DNA of 64,000 bases from Variovorax paradoxus (GTDB lineage Bacteria; Pseudomonadota; Gammaproteobacteria; Burkholderiales; Burkholderiaceae_C), in contig NZ_CP102931.1 in NCBI RefSeq assembly GCF_024734665.1, positions 186,001-250,000 on the forward strand, read 5' to 3'. The notes under the pieces are model-generated. The model saw only the letters and a list, made by a program, of their open reading frames with translations, had not been told where the DNA came from and did not search any database. Shown here piece by piece: positions 1 to 8,533 of this stretch. The number at the start of each line of letters is the position of its first letter. Position 1 is the first letter of the stretch. Both the position numbers and the translations under genes were made by a program.

Positions 1-492
1 CGCCAAGGCACGCGCGCCCAGAAGGACCGCGAACAGGTCAAGCACTCGACCAAGAAGCCTTTCAAGCAAAAGGGAACGGGCCGCGCCCGTGCCGGTATGA
101 CGTCCTCGCCGCTGTGGCGCGGGGGTGGCCGGATTTTCCCGAACATGCCTGACGAAAACTTCTCGCAGAAGATCAACAAGAAGATGTATCGCGCCGGCAT
201 GGCGTCCATCTTCTCGCAGCTGGCTCGCGAAGGCCGTCTGGCCGTGGTCGATTCGATCAAGGTCGACTCGCCCAAGACCAAGCCGCTGGCAGCCCGTTTC
301 AAGGCGATGAATCTCGAGTCCGTGCTCGTGATCGCCGAAGAAGTCGACGAAAACCTGTACCTTGCCTCGCGCAATCTGGTCAACGTTCTCGTGGTCGAAC
401 CCCGCTACGCCGATCCGGTGTCGCTGGTTCACTACAAGAAGGTGCTGGTCACCAAGGGTGCCGTCGACAAGCTCAAGGAGATGTTCGCATGA
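1..492 (+). CDS. rplD: 50S ribosomal protein L4 (5' truncated by window edge)
   Basis: L4 binds 23S rRNA and lines the nascent-peptide tunnel; in E. coli it also represses its own S10 operon. The frame is open from base 1 and stops at TGA 490-492, giving 163 C-terminal residues; the start lies outside the window. The basic tunnel loop is visible near the beginning ([14 protein letters not shown]) followed by the conserved RGGGRIFPN region. Its stop overlaps the rplW start (ATGA), as expected inside an S10 operon. Identification is firm because of both sequence and gene order. Confidence 0.97.
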   Translation, partial: RQGTRAQKDREQVKHSTKKPFKQKGTGRARAGMTSSPLWRGGGRIFPNMPDENFSQKINKKMYRAGMASIFSQLAREGRLAVVDSIKVDSPKTKPLAARFKAMNLESVLVIAEEVDENLYLASRNLVNVLVVEPRYADPVSLVHYKKVLVTKGAVDKLKEMFA

Positions 493-824
493 GCCGCGTG
501 AACCCTACCGCCGCTGAACGTACGTTCGAAGAAGGCCGCCTGATGGCGGTGCTGGTCGCCCCGATCGTGTCCGAAAAGGCCACGATGGTCGGCGAGAAGT
601 CGAACGCTGTCACTTTCAAGGTGCTGCAAGACGCCACCAAGCCCGAGATCAAGGCCGCTGTCGAACTGATGTTCAAGGTCGAAGTCCAGGGCGTGTCGGT
701 GCTCAACACCAAGGGCAAGACCAAGCGCTTTGGCAAGTCCATCGGCCGCCGCGACAACGTTCGCAAGGCCTATGTGACGCTGAAGGCCGGTCAAGAGCTC
801 AACCTCGTCGGGGAAGGCGCTTAA
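489..824 (+). CDS. rplW: 50S ribosomal protein L23
   Basis: L23 sits at the tunnel exit of the large subunit, where it docks trigger factor and SRP. The product is 111 residues and carries the family core [10 protein letters not shown] and the C-terminal [10 protein letters not shown] region. I chose ATG 489 because AAGGAG (476-481) lies 7 bases upstream and the start overlaps the rplD stop by 4 bases; an internal ATG at 543 would give a protein 18 residues shorter, closer to the usual length of about 100. The next gene, rplB, starts 2 bases after the stop. Confidence 0.96.
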   Translation: MSRVNPTAAERTFEEGRLMAVLVAPIVSEKATMVGEKSNAVTFKVLQDATKPEIKAAVELMFKVEVQGVSVLNTKGKTKRFGKSIGRRDNVRKAYVTLKAGQELNLVGEGA

Positions 825-826
825 TC

Positions 827-1651
827 ATGGCCGTCATCAAGATGAAACCCACTTCGCCGGGCCAACGCGGCGCGGTGAAGATCTCGCGTGACCACCTGTT
901 CAAGGGTGCTCCTCACGCGGCCCTGCTGGAACCCCAGTTCCAGAAGGCCGGCCGTAACAACAACGGTCACATCACGATCCGTCACCGTGGCGGTGGTTCC
1001 AAGCACCACTACCGTGTTGTCGACTTCGTGCGCAACAAGGACGGCATCCCGGCCAAGGTCGAACGCATCGAGTACGACCCGAACCGCACCGCCCACATCG
1101 CTCTGGTCTGCTACGCCGACGGCGAGCGCCGCTACATCATCGCTCCGCGCGGTCTTGAAGCTGGTGCAACGCTGCTGTCGGGCGCCGAAGCCCCGATCCG
1201 CGCCGGCAACACCCTGCCGATCCGCAACATCCCGGTCGGCTCGACGATCCACTGCATCGAACTGCAACCCGGCAAGGGCGCGCAGATCGCACGTTCGGCC
1301 GGTACGTCGGCTACGCTGCTGGCCCGTGAAGGCGTTTACGCTCAGGTCCGCATGCGTTCGGGCGAAGTCCGCCGCATTCACATCGAATGCCGCGCGACCA
1401 TCGGCGAAGTGGCCAACGAAGAGCACAGCCTGCGCCAACTCGGCAAGGCAGGCGCCAAGCGCTGGAAGGGCATTCGCCCGACCGTTCGCGGCGTCGTGAT
1501 GAACCCGGTCGACCACCCGCACGGTGGCGGCGAAGGCAAGACTGGCGAAGGCCGCCATCCTGTCGACCCATGGGGCAATCTGACCAAGGGCTATCGCACC
1601 CGTAACAACAAGCGCACGCAGGTCTTCATCGTGTCGCGTCGCAAGAAGTAA
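827..1651 (+). CDS. rplB: 50S ribosomal protein L2
   Basis: L2 is a primary 23S rRNA-binding protein needed for subunit joining and peptidyl-transferase activity. The 274-residue product is standard length. It has the hallmark HPHGGGEG motif near residue 227, where the conserved histidine lies close to the catalytic centre, and the basic C-terminal end [14 protein letters not shown]. It lies 2 bases after rplW and 10 bases before rpsS, with no room for a separate promoter, so it is co-transcribed in the S10 operon. Confidence 0.98.
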   Translation: MAVIKMKPTSPGQRGAVKISRDHLFKGAPHAALLEPQFQKAGRNNNGHITIRHRGGGSKHHYRVVDFVRNKDGIPAKVERIEYDPNRTAHIALVCYADGERRYIIAPRGLEAGATLLSGAEAPIRAGNTLPIRNIPVGSTIHCIELQPGKGAQIARSAGTSATLLAREGVYAQVRMRSGEVRRIHIECRATIGEVANEEHSLRQLGKAGAKRWKGIRPTVRGVVMNPVDHPHGGGEGKTGEGRHPVDPWGNLTKGYRTRNNKRTQVFIVSRRKK

Positions 1652-1661
1652 GGGATAGCCA

Positions 1662-1940
1662 ATGACTCGCTCTCTCAAAAAGGGTCCTTTCGTCGACCAC
1701 CACCTCGTGGCCAAGGCCGACAAGGCCGTGACGACCAAGGACAAGAAGCCGATCAAGACCTGGTCGCGCCGCTCGATGGTCCTGCCCGAATTCATCGGTC
1801 TGACCATCGCTGTGCACAACGGCAAGCAACACGTGCCCGTGTACATCACCGACCAGATGGTCGGCCACAAGCTCGGCGAATTTGCGCTCACGCGCACGTT
1901 CAAGGGGCACCCCGCGGACAAAAAAGTCCAGAAGAAGTAA
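1662..1940 (+). CDS. rpsS: 30S ribosomal protein S19
   Basis: S19 binds 16S rRNA in the head of the small subunit and contacts S13 and the A-site tRNA. The 92-residue product begins [15 protein letters not shown] and ends with the basic [11 protein letters not shown] tail, both typical. A ribosome-binding site (AAGGGA) precedes the ATG. The order L2-S19-L22 is the conserved S10 order. Confidence 0.97.
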   Translation: MTRSLKKGPFVDHHLVAKADKAVTTKDKKPIKTWSRRSMVLPEFIGLTIAVHNGKQHVPVYITDQMVGHKLGEFALTRTFKGHPADKKVQKK

Positions 1941-1949
1941 GGAACGACC

Positions 1950-2282
1950 ATGTCTGAAACACGTGCAGTCCTCCGCGGTGTCCGCCTGTCGGTCGACAAG
2001 GGCCGTCTGGTCGCGGATCTCATCCGCGGCAAGAAGGTCGATCAAGCGCTCAACGTTCTGCAGTTCACGCAGAAAAAGGCCGCTGTGATCATCAAGAAGG
2101 TGCTGGAGTCGGCTATCGCCAACGCCGAGCACAACGACGGTGCCGACATCGACGAGCTGAAGGTCAAGACCATCTACGTCGAGCAAGGTGCAACGCTCAA
2201 GCGCTTCACGGCGCGGGCCAAGGGTCGCGGCAATCGCATCAGCAAGCCCACGTGCCATGTGTACGTGACGGTTGGCAACTAA
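1950..2282 (+). CDS. rplV: 50S ribosomal protein L22
   Basis: L22 contacts all 23S rRNA domains and contributes a beta-hairpin to the exit tunnel near the macrolide site. The 110-residue product shows the family features: [12 protein letters not shown], the SAIANAEHN segment, and the tunnel-loop region [18 protein letters not shown] near the C-terminus. It follows rpsS by 9 bases with an AAGGA ribosome-binding site. Confidence 0.97.
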   Translation: MSETRAVLRGVRLSVDKGRLVADLIRGKKVDQALNVLQFTQKKAAVIIKKVLESAIANAEHNDGADIDELKVKTIYVEQGATLKRFTARAKGRGNRISKPTCHVYVTVGN

Positions 2283-2299
2283 GAAGGCCTGGAAGAAAT

Positions 2300-3214
2300 A
2301 TGGGACAGAAAATCCACCCAACCGGGTTCCGCCTTGCGGTCACCCGTAACTGGTCCAGCCGTTGGTACGCAAGCGACCGCGATTTCGCGGGCATGCTGGC
2401 CGAAGACATCAAGGTTCGCGAATACCTGAAGAAGAAGCTGAAGAACGCTTCGGTGTCGCGCGTCATGATCGAGCGTCCCGCCAAGAACGCACGCATCACG
2501 ATCTACTCGGCACGTCCGGGCGTCGTGATCGGCAAGAAGGGCGAAGACATCGAGAACCTCAAGCGCGAACTGGGCAAGCAGCTCGGCGTGCCGGTTGCGG
2601 TCAACATCGAAGAAGTGCGCAAGCCCGAAATCGATGCGCAGCTGATCGCCGACAGCATCACGCAGCAGCTCGAAAAGCGGATCATGTTCCGCCGCGCCAT
2701 GAAGCGCGCCATGCAAAACGCCATGCGTCTGGGTGCCCTGGGCATCAAGATCATGTCGGCTGGCCGCCTGAACGGCATCGAAATCGCACGTACCGAGTGG
2801 TACCGCGAAGGCCGCGTGCCGCTTCACACCCTGCGCGCCGACATCGACTACGGCACCTCGGAAGCCAAGACCACCTACGGCGTCATCGGCGTCAAGGTCT
2901 GGGTCTACAAGGGCGACACGCTGGGTCGTAACGACCTGCCGGCCGTCGAAACGCCGCGTCCTGAAGAAGAACGTCGTCCGCGCGGTCCGCGCCGTGATGG
3001 CCGCCCTGGTGGCGACCGTCCGGGTAGCGACCGTCGTGGTCCCGGCCCGCGTGCCGGTGCCCGTGGCCCGATCGGTGGCAACACCGCCCCGGCCGATGGC
3101 AGCGACAAGCCCGCAGAAGCAACCGGCGGTGCCGGTGCAGACTCGAAACCCGCCGTTAAGCGCGTCCGCAAAGCCGCGCCCGCTGCAGCAGCGGACGGTG
3201 CCAAGACCGAGTAA
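2300..3214 (+). CDS. rpsC: 30S ribosomal protein S3 with long C-terminal extension
   Basis: S3 forms part of the mRNA entry channel and helicase site of the small subunit. The start is ATG 2300 ([12 protein letters not shown]), not the longer upstream frame, because it matches the universal S3 N-terminus and has GGAAG just upstream. The KH domain ([11 protein letters not shown]) and the S3 C-domain ([17 protein letters not shown]) are present up to about residue 215. The product is 304 residues, well above the roughly 210-235 of most S3 proteins: the last ~85 residues are a low-complexity tail rich in Arg, Gly and Pro, then Ala and Lys. The tail is in frame and uses the same codon style, so it is real rather than a frameshift. 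Confidence 0.96.
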   Translation: MGQKIHPTGFRLAVTRNWSSRWYASDRDFAGMLAEDIKVREYLKKKLKNASVSRVMIERPAKNARITIYSARPGVVIGKKGEDIENLKRELGKQLGVPVAVNIEEVRKPEIDAQLIADSITQQLEKRIMFRRAMKRAMQNAMRLGALGIKIMSAGRLNGIEIARTEWYREGRVPLHTLRADIDYGTSEAKTTYGVIGVKVWVYKGDTLGRNDLPAVETPRPEEERRPRGPRRDGRPGGDRPGSDRRGPGPRAGARGPIGGNTAPADGSDKPAEATGGAGADSKPAVKRVRKAAPAAAADGAKTE

Positions 3215-3266
3215 TCGGTCGCTCCCGGGCACGCAAGTGCCTGGGGCCCTCACGGAGTAACAAAAC

Positions 3267-3683
3267 ATGCTGCAACCTGCACGCAGAAAGTTCCGCAAGG
3301 AACAAAAGGGCCGCAACACCGGCATCGCAACCACGGGTAACTCGGTTGCGTTCGGTGATTTCGGTCTCAAATGCACCGACCGCGGCCGCCTCACGGCGCG
3401 CCAGATCGAAGCCGCTCGTCGCGCGATTTCGCGTCACGTGAAGCGCGGTGGCCGTATCTGGATCCGCGTGTTCCCGGACAAGCCAATCTCTACCAAGCCC
3501 GCTGAAGTGCGGATGGGTAACGGTAAGGGCAACCCCGAGTACTACGTCGCTGAAATCCAGCCTGGCAAGATCGTGTTCGAGATCGTCGGCGTGCCCGAAG
3601 AGCTCGCCCGCGAAGCGTTCCGCCTGGCCGCCGCCAAGCTTCCGCTGCGTACGACGTTCGTCGCTCGCCAGCTCGGCGCCTGA
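3267..3683 (+). CDS. rplP: 50S ribosomal protein L16
   Basis: L16 organises the A-site region of the 50S subunit. The 138-residue product starts [16 protein letters not shown] and contains the conserved segments [12 protein letters not shown] and [14 protein letters not shown], at normal length. It lies 52 bases after rpsC in the conserved S10 order. Confidence 0.97.
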   Translation: MLQPARRKFRKEQKGRNTGIATTGNSVAFGDFGLKCTDRGRLTARQIEAARRAISRHVKRGGRIWIRVFPDKPISTKPAEVRMGNGKGNPEYYVAEIQPGKIVFEIVGVPEELAREAFRLAAAKLPLRTTFVARQLGA

Positions 3684-3696
3684 GAGGAGAACATCC

Positions 3697-3948
3697 ATGG
3701 CAACACGTAAGAAAAAAGAAACCGCGGCTCCGGCCAAGGTGACGAAGGCTGCAACCCTGCGCACGAAGGACGTCGTGGGCCTGCAAGCCGAAATCAAGGA
3801 TCTGCAGAAGGCCCATTTCGGCCTGCGCATGCAGAAAGCCACGCAACAGCTGTCGAACACCTCGACGCTGCGCGTGACGCGTCGCGACATCGCACGCGCC
3901 AAGACCATTCTTGCTCAGAAGCAGCAAGAAACCCCCGCCGCCAAGTAA
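3697..3948 (+). CDS. rpmC: 50S ribosomal protein L29 with basic N-terminal extension
   Basis: L29 is a small two-helix protein at the tunnel exit, next to L23. ATG 3697 is preceded by GAGAGGAG, a good ribosome-binding site. The product is 83 residues, whereas most L29 proteins have about 63-67. The extra residues are at the N-terminus ([17 protein letters not shown]), a Lys/Ala-rich segment before the family core [20 protein letters not shown]. The C-terminus shows the conserved [11 protein letters not shown]. It lies 13 bases after rplP. Confidence 0.94.
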   Translation: MATRKKKETAAPAKVTKAATLRTKDVVGLQAEIKDLQKAHFGLRMQKATQQLSNTSTLRVTRRDIARAKTILAQKQQETPAAK

Positions 3949-3957
3949 GGAGTGAAC

Positions 3958-4227
3958 ATGACGGAAGCTAAAAAATCCCTCAAGCGCACCTTGATCGGCA
4001 AGGTGGTCAGCGACAAGCGTGCAAAGACCGTGACCGTGCTGGTCGAGCGCCGTGTGAAGCACGAGCTCTACGGCAAGATCGTGGCCAAGACGAGCAAGTA
4101 CCACGCCCATGACGAAAAGGGCGAGTACAAGCTGGGCGACACCATCGAGATCACGGAAAGCCGTCCGATCTCGAAGACCAAGAACTGGGTCGTGACCCGT
4201 CTGGTCGAGAAGGCCGTTCTGGTCTGA
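3958..4227 (+). CDS. rpsQ: 30S ribosomal protein S17
   Basis: S17 is a primary 16S rRNA-binding OB-fold protein. I chose ATG 3958 because AAGGAG (3946-3951) lies 6 bases before it, while an in-frame GTG at 3952 abuts that site and is too close. The 89-residue product has the expected [20 protein letters not shown] core and [11 protein letters not shown]. It is the last gene of the classical S10 operon, and a strong terminator follows directly. Confidence 0.96.
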   Translation: MTEAKKSLKRTLIGKVVSDKRAKTVTVLVERRVKHELYGKIVAKTSKYHAHDEKGEYKLGDTIEITESRPISKTKNWVVTRLVEKAVLV

Positions 4228-4256
4228 TCATCCCCGGCTCGATACAGCCCATCTGG

Positions 4257-4290
4257 AAACGGCCCACAATGTGGGCCGTTTTTCTTTTTC
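4257..4290 (+). terminator. Intrinsic terminator of the S10 operon
   Basis: A perfect 11-bp stem (AAACGGCCCAC, 4257-4267, with GTGGGCCGTTT, 4271-4281) and a 3-base loop are followed by TTCTTTTT. It lies 29 bases after the rpsQ stop. The next gene starts only 14 bases after its T-run. Confidence 0.92.
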
Positions 4291-4303
4291 AGGAGCACAT
4301 TCA

Positions 4304-4810
4304 ATGATCAAAGTCGGCGACACCCTTCCTTCGGCCACCCTGCAGGAATATTCCGAGGTCGAAGGCGAAGGCTGCAGCATCGGCCCGAACGCTGTGGACG
4401 TGAGCAAGGCTTCGGCGGGCAAGACCATCGCGCTGTTCGCGCTGCCCGGTGCCTTCACGCCCACCTGCTCGGCCAAGCATGTGCCGGGCTACGTGCAGCA
4501 TTTCGACGACTTCAAGGCCGCCGGCGTGGACGAGATCTGGTGCGTGAGCGTGAACGACGCCTTCGTGATGGGCGCTTGGGCGCGCGACCAGAAGACCGGC
4601 GCCAAGGTGCGCATGCTGGCCGACGGCAGCGCCGACTTTGCCAAGGCCACCGGCCTCACGCTCGATTTGACCGGCCGTGGCATGGGCCTGCGCAGTAACC
4701 GCTATTCGATGCTCGTGAAGGACGGCAAGGTCGCGACGCTGAACGTCGAGGCGCCGGGCAAGTTCGAAGTCAGCGACGCCGATACGCTGCTGGCCCAGGC
4801 CCGCGGCTGA
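4304..4810 (+). CDS. Peroxiredoxin, Prx5/AhpE-like redoxin family
   Basis: Thiol peroxidase of the Prx5 type, which reduces H2O2 and alkyl hydroperoxides in the cytosol, usually with glutathione or thioredoxin as reductant. The 168-residue product has the peroxidatic motif PGAFTPTCS with Cys55 as the expected catalytic residue; Cys24 and Cys80 are possible resolving residues. Thr52 and the later MGLRSNRYSML arginine complete the active-site pattern. ATG 4304 has AGGAG (4291-4295) 8 bases upstream, and the upstream in-frame GTG inside the terminator is rejected. No promoter fits between the terminator and this start, so transcription must come through the hairpin. Confidence 0.93.
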   Translation: MIKVGDTLPSATLQEYSEVEGEGCSIGPNAVDVSKASAGKTIALFALPGAFTPTCSAKHVPGYVQHFDDFKAAGVDEIWCVSVNDAFVMGAWARDQKTGAKVRMLADGSADFAKATGLTLDLTGRGMGLRSNRYSMLVKDGKVATLNVEAPGKFEVSDADTLLAQARG

Positions 4811-4826
4811 TCGGCTACCCCGGTCA

Positions 4827-5414
4827 TCAGAGATCCACTTTGAGGTAGTGGGCCCCGGCGACGGGGTTGTGATAGTAGGGCGGCACCTCCGCGAAGCCCA
4901 GGTCTTCGTAGAGAGCCCGCGCCGACTCCATGTCGTCGAGCGTGTCGAGCAGCACGCAACCGTATCCCGCGCTGCGTGCGGCATCGATGATCGCCTCGGC
5001 CAGCTGACGGCCCAGGCCAAGGCCGCGAAAGCCGGGGCGTACGTACAGGCGCTTCATTTCCGCAGCGTTCACGTAGTCCGCGCTGTCGAGCGGGCGCAGC
5101 GCGCAGCACCCCGCCACATGCGCCAGCGTGCCGTCGGCGCGCTGCAGCGTCGGCGCCTGGCGCCCGGCGTCTTCCGAGACATTGACCGGATCGACCAGCG
5201 CGAGCAACAGCGTGCCGCGTGGCTCGGCGTACTCGCCCGGCAGCTGGGCCAGCTCGCTGTCGAAATCCTGAAAGTCCAGATCGATGCCCAGCGAACCCGC
5301 GTAGTCGCTGAAGATCGCGCGCGCGGCCTCGATCTCGTGCGCTTCTTCGGGAGTGAGCAGCACGACGGCCGGCATCGCCGACAGCGGCAGGGGGCGTGAC
5401 ACGGAAAAGCTCAT
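4827..5414 (-). CDS. GNAT-family N-acetyltransferase
   Basis: Predicted acyl-CoA-dependent N-acetyltransferase of about 195 residues. The acetyl-CoA-binding motif is clear in the C-terminal half (RPGFRGLGLGRQL), preceded by the beta-4 strand EMKRLYV and followed by YGCVLLDTLDDM and ARALYEDLGF, typical of the fold. Substrate is unknown. The ATG at 5414 overlaps the stop of the upstream cytochrome b561 gene by 4 bases (ATGA), so the two are translationally coupled. It converges with the peroxiredoxin gene, leaving 16 bases between the two stops. Confidence 0.88.
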   Translation of the reverse strand: MSFSVSRPLPLSAMPAVVLLTPEEAHEIEAARAIFSDYAGSLGIDLDFQDFDSELAQLPGEYAEPRGTLLLALVDPVNVSEDAGRQAPTLQRADGTLAHVAGCCALRPLDSADYVNAAEMKRLYVRPGFRGLGLGRQLAEAIIDAARSAGYGCVLLDTLDDMESARALYEDLGFAEVPPYYHNPVAGAHYLKVDL

Positions 5415-6121
5415 ACGCGCAACGAAGAAACCCAGTAAGCCACGCCCGCGCACAGCGCGAACAACACCAGCGCAAGCCAGCGCGAGGCCGCATCGTCGCG
5501 GCTCGGCGCCACTTGGCCGCTCTCGGCGGAAACCAGCTTGTCGCCAGTCACCATCGGCCGCACCAGGCGATGCCGCTTGACGAGCACGTAGAACAGCACC
5601 GCCAGCACATGCAGGCTCACGAGCGCGATCACGGCCCACTTGCCCTGCGCCTTGTGCCAACTCGTGGCCAGGCTTACGACCTCGCCCGAGACAAAACGAG
5701 TGAGCGGCCCGGACGCCGAGATCTCGTCATCTGCCATTAGCCCGGTAGCGACCTGCAACGCCAGGATCGCCAGCACCGCGAACACCGACAGCGCACCCAA
5801 CGGCGTGTGCCCGATCAAGTGGTCCGGATGCGCCCGTCCGCGCAGGTAGGCCACGACCGACCCCGGCCCGTAGACGAAGGCCGCAAAGCGCGACCAGCGA
5901 CCGCCCACAAAACCCCAGAGCAACCGGAACAGCAGCAGCGAAAGCACCGTGTACCCAAGGCGGAAGTGCCATTCCATGACACCGCCCAAGCCGGTGCCGA
6001 TCATGCCGATGACGGCGATGGCCAGCGCCCAGTGAAAAAGGCGCGTCGGCAGGTCCCAGACCCGTGTGCGGGCACCGGAGCCGGAGGCCACGCGAAAGGC
6101 GGCCACGGAGGAGTCGGTCAT
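5411..6121 (-). CDS. Cytochrome b561-type membrane protein
   Basis: Di-heme b-type cytochrome of the b561/hydrogenase cytochrome-b superfamily, which passes electrons between quinol and periplasmic partners. The 236-residue product has about four to five hydrophobic segments with likely heme-ligand histidines in TRLFHWALAI, MEWHFRLG, TSWHKAQGKW and LVSLHVLAVL. I start at ATG 6121 (MTDSSVAAF) rather than a TTG 15 bases upstream. It is divergent from a cytochrome c' gene, a common pairing that suggests a redox partnership. The hydrophilic C-terminal stretch before the last helix is unremarkable. Confidence 0.85.
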   Translation of the reverse strand: MTDSSVAAFRVASGSGARTRVWDLPTRLFHWALAIAVIGMIGTGLGGVMEWHFRLGYTVLSLLLFRLLWGFVGGRWSRFAAFVYGPGSVVAYLRGRAHPDHLIGHTPLGALSVFAVLAILALQVATGLMADDEISASGPLTRFVSGEVVSLATSWHKAQGKWAVIALVSLHVLAVLFYVLVKRHRLVRPMVTGDKLVSAESGQVAPSRDDAASRWLALVLFALCAGVAYWVSSLRV

Positions 6122-6283
6122 CGGAGAAGGCGCCAAGGGGGCGCAATGCTGCGGAAGGCGCAGATTAGCAAAGTCCGGGCCCCAGTCTGCTTCGGGTTGT
6201 TGCTATGCGCCGGATACGGCCCGCCCCTACACTCGCCGGCAGTGCCGCATTCGACGGCGCTTTCCCCACAACGAGGACCCACG

Positions 6284-6730
6284 ATGACCAGACTAGCTTC
6301 GTTCGCCCTTGCAGCCGCCTGCGCTGCCATGTCCCTCCCCGCAGCGGCCCAGTTTGCCAAGCCCGAGGACTCCATCAAGTACCGCCAGAGCGCGCTGTTC
6401 GTGATGAGCCAGCATTTCGCTCGCCTCGGCGCCATGGCCAACGGCCGTGCGCCCTACGATGCAAGCGCCGCCGCGGCCAATGCCGAAGTGGTCGCCGACA
6501 TGGCGAAACTGCCCTGGGCGGGCTTCGGCGCCGGCACCGAGGGCGGCAAGGCCAAGCCTGACGTCTGGAAGGAAGACGCCAAGTTCAAGGAGCGCCAGCA
6601 GAAGCTGATGGAAGAGACCGGCAAGCTGGTGACCGCCGCCAAGGCTGGCAACCTCGACGCGCTCAAGGCCCAGTTCGGCCCGACCGCCGCGAGCTGCAAG
6701 GCCTGCCACGACAGCTTCCGTAACCAGTAA
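6284..6730 (+). CDS. Periplasmic cytochrome c'
   Basis: High-spin four-helix-bundle cytochrome c, a periplasmic NO-binding or electron-transfer protein. The 148-residue precursor has a Sec signal peptide (about residues 1-22, ending PAAA-Q) and a C-terminal heme site CKACH at 138-142, the characteristic location for cytochrome c'. The gene diverges from the b561 gene; the 162-base gap (6122-6283) must hold both promoters, but I could not identify convincing -35/-10 pairs. A strong terminator follows. Confidence 0.92.
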   Translation: MTRLASFALAAACAAMSLPAAAQFAKPEDSIKYRQSALFVMSQHFARLGAMANGRAPYDASAAAANAEVVADMAKLPWAGFGAGTEGGKAKPDVWKEDAKFKERQQKLMEETGKLVTAAKAGNLDALKAQFGPTAASCKACHDSFRNQ

Positions 6731-6756
6731 CCGGCTAACCGGCATCTCGCAAAAAC

Positions 6757-6785
6757 AAAAGGCGCTCTTTCGGGAGCGCCTTTTC
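6757..6785. terminator. Bidirectional terminator between cytochrome c' and thioredoxin-like genes
   Basis: A perfect 11-bp stem (AAAAGGCGCTC, 6757-6767, with GAGCGCCTTTT, 6774-6784) encloses loop TTTCGG. The A-run on one side and T-run on the other allow it to end both converging transcripts. Confidence 0.93.
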
Positions 6786-6802
6786 GTTGGGATGACCGGA
6801 GA

Positions 6803-7300
6803 TCAGGCTTCGGCCAGCAGCTTTTCGATCAATTTGTGCAGTTCGGCGAAGTCCGGTTCGCCCACATAGCGCTTCACGATCTCGCCGCGCTTGTTGACCA
6901 GGTAGGTGGTCGGCGTGAGCTTCACGTCGCCCCAGGCCTGCGCCACGCTGCCGGTGTTGTCGATCGCCACCTTGAAAGGCAGCTTGCGCGTCTGGGCGAA
7001 ATTGACGACGTAGCTCGGCGGGTCGTAGCTCATGGCCACGGCCAGGGTGTCGTAGCCCTGTGCCTTGTATTTGTCGTAGGTGGCGATGACCTTGGGCATC
7101 TCGCCGACGCAGGTCACGCAGCTCGTGGCCCAGAAGTTGACCAGGGTGACCTTGCCCTTCAGGTCCGCCGTGCTCTTTTGCGTGCCGTCGAGCAGCACGA
7201 AGGTCGAGGCCGGCGCGGCGGTGGCGCCTGAGCCGAGGTACACGCCCACGCCGGTGGCCAATGCGATGACGACGGCGGCAGCGGCGATGTATTTTTTCAT
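6803..7300 (-). CDS. TlpA-family thioredoxin-like protein
   Basis: Membrane-anchored or exported thiol-disulfide protein of the TlpA/ResA/peroxiredoxin-like type, probably acting in the periplasm in cytochrome c maturation or protein reduction. The 165-residue product has an N-terminal hydrophobic segment (residues 4-22) and the active site WATSCVTC with Cys61 and Cys64, plus the cis-proline region KLTPTTYLV. I start at ATG 7300 (MKKYIAAAA); an upstream TTG would add four residues. It faces the cytochrome c' gene across a shared terminator. Confidence 0.9.
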   Translation of the reverse strand: MKKYIAAAAVVIALATGVGVYLGSGATAAPASTFVLLDGTQKSTADLKGKVTLVNFWATSCVTCVGEMPKVIATYDKYKAQGYDTLAVAMSYDPPSYVVNFAQTRKLPFKVAIDNTGSVAQAWGDVKLTPTTYLVNKRGEIVKRYVGEPDFAELHKLIEKLLAEA

Positions 7301-7400
7301 GGCTTCAAGCAAGAGAAGGGCGGCGCGATTTTAGTTCCGCGTGCCGGATCGTGCTGGCGGCGTTCCGGCGGCCCTCGCGCGGTTCGATAATCGCTGCCCC

Positions 7401-7943
7401 ATGCCGTCGTCGCCCGCTTTCTCTTCTTCCTGGCTTGCGCTGACCGCGGCAGCCCTGCTCGCAGCCTGCAGCCCCACTTTCAACTGGCGCGAAGTACAGG
7501 TCGCCGAATCGGGCCTGATCGCGCTGCTGCCCTGCAAGCCCGACCGCGCAAACCGCGCCCTGCCATTGGGCGCCGAATCGGTGCAGGTCGACATGGCGGG
7601 CTGCGAAGCCGGCGGCGCGACCTTCGCCATCGCGCACGCCTCCGCCAAAGGCCCCGAACAGGCCGAGGCCTGGCTCAACGCATGGCACGCTGCCACGCGC
7701 GGCCAGCTGGGAGAAGCGCAGATGACGGAAGGCCCCGCCAGCGTGCAGCGCGCGACCGCCACGCCCGCCCCGCTGCGGCTCGACGCCCAGCCAAAGCAGC
7801 AGGGCGCCGCGCCGGTACAGGTGCTCTGGTTCGCCCAGTCGCAAAAAGACGGCAGCGTTGCGCTCTACCAGGCCACCGTACTGGGCAGGCCTTCCTCGGC
7901 CGAAGCGCCAAAGACGTTCTTCGAGGGCCTGCGGCTCCCATGA
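7401..7943 (+). CDS. Putative lipoprotein of unknown function
   Basis: A 180-residue exported protein with a lipoprotein signal: hydrophobic stretch WLALTAAALLAAC with a lipobox ending at the invariant Cys. The mature part begins SPTFNWREVQV and has the pattern of small Comamonadaceae lipoproteins that include the words LLPCKPDRA and VQVDMAGCEAGG, giving two further cysteines that could pair. No enzymatic motif is visible. It is divergent from the TlpA-like gene and is followed by the PTS genes after a 134-base gap, so it may have its own transcript. Confidence 0.75.
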   Translation: MPSSPAFSSSWLALTAAALLAACSPTFNWREVQVAESGLIALLPCKPDRANRALPLGAESVQVDMAGCEAGGATFAIAHASAKGPEQAEAWLNAWHAATRGQLGEAQMTEGPASVQRATATPAPLRLDAQPKQQGAAPVQVLWFAQSQKDGSVALYQATVLGRPSSAEAPKTFFEGLRLP

Positions 7944-7958
7944 GCGACGGTCGCGTTT

Positions 7959-7975
7959 GCTATCGTTTTGATAGT
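7959..7975. repeat. Short inverted repeat CTATC-N5-GATAG
   Basis: Small palindrome (CTATC GTTTT GATAG, 7960-7974) in the gap before the PTS genes. Similar GCTATC...GATAG words recur between genes in Comamonadaceae as I remember them; only this copy was noticed here, so repeat status is unproven. Confidence 0.3.
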
Positions 7976-8077
7976 GCCTCCCGCGGCGCTGTCTGTTTTT
8001 CGGGGCTGCTGCGTTATGTCATATATCTACTTCCCTTGGGCGCCCCCGCATAATCGACGAGTCGTCCTCCGTCCCGC

Positions 8078-8533
8078 ATGAACAGCATCCTCATCATCGC
8101 CCACTCACCGTTCGCACATGCGCTGCGGCAGTGCGCGCTGCATGTGTTTCCCGATTGCGAGCAGGCCATCGTCGCGCTCGACGTGCTGCCCAACGTGTCG
8201 CCCGAAGAAACGCTGGCGGCCGCGCGCATCACGCTTGCGCAGCAGCTGCACACGCCGCGCTCGCAGGTGCTGGTGCTGGCAGACGTGTTCGGCGCCACGC
8301 CCTGCAATGTGGCGCAGAAGCTGGTGGACGGCGTCCGGTCGCGGCTGGTGGCGGGGGTCAATCTTCCGATGCTGCTGCGCGCCGTCACCTACCGGCATGA
8401 GCCTCTGGAGACGCTGGTGCAGCGCGCCCTTGCGGGCGGCACCGCGGGCGTCATGCAGGTGGCGGTGGCGGCTCCCCAGAATCAGGCGAAAAGAAAGCAC
8501 AGTGATCAAGAAATCCGTGACCATCAGCAATAA
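8078..8533 (+). CDS. PTS EIIA component, mannose/fructose (EIIA-Man) family
   Basis: Phosphocarrier domain of the EIIA-Man fold, phosphorylated on a histidine by HPr. The 151-residue product starts MNSILIIAHSPFAHAL, where His9 is the predicted phosphorylation site, and has the family segment LVLADVFGATPCNVA. No EIIB or EIIC gene is nearby, so this EIIA probably acts in regulation rather than sugar uptake. Its 3' end overlaps the HPr gene by 32 bases. Confidence 0.92.
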   Translation: MNSILIIAHSPFAHALRQCALHVFPDCEQAIVALDVLPNVSPEETLAAARITLAQQLHTPRSQVLVLADVFGATPCNVAQKLVDGVRSRLVAGVNLPMLLRAVTYRHEPLETLVQRALAGGTAGVMQVAVAAPQNQAKRKHSDQEIRDHQQ

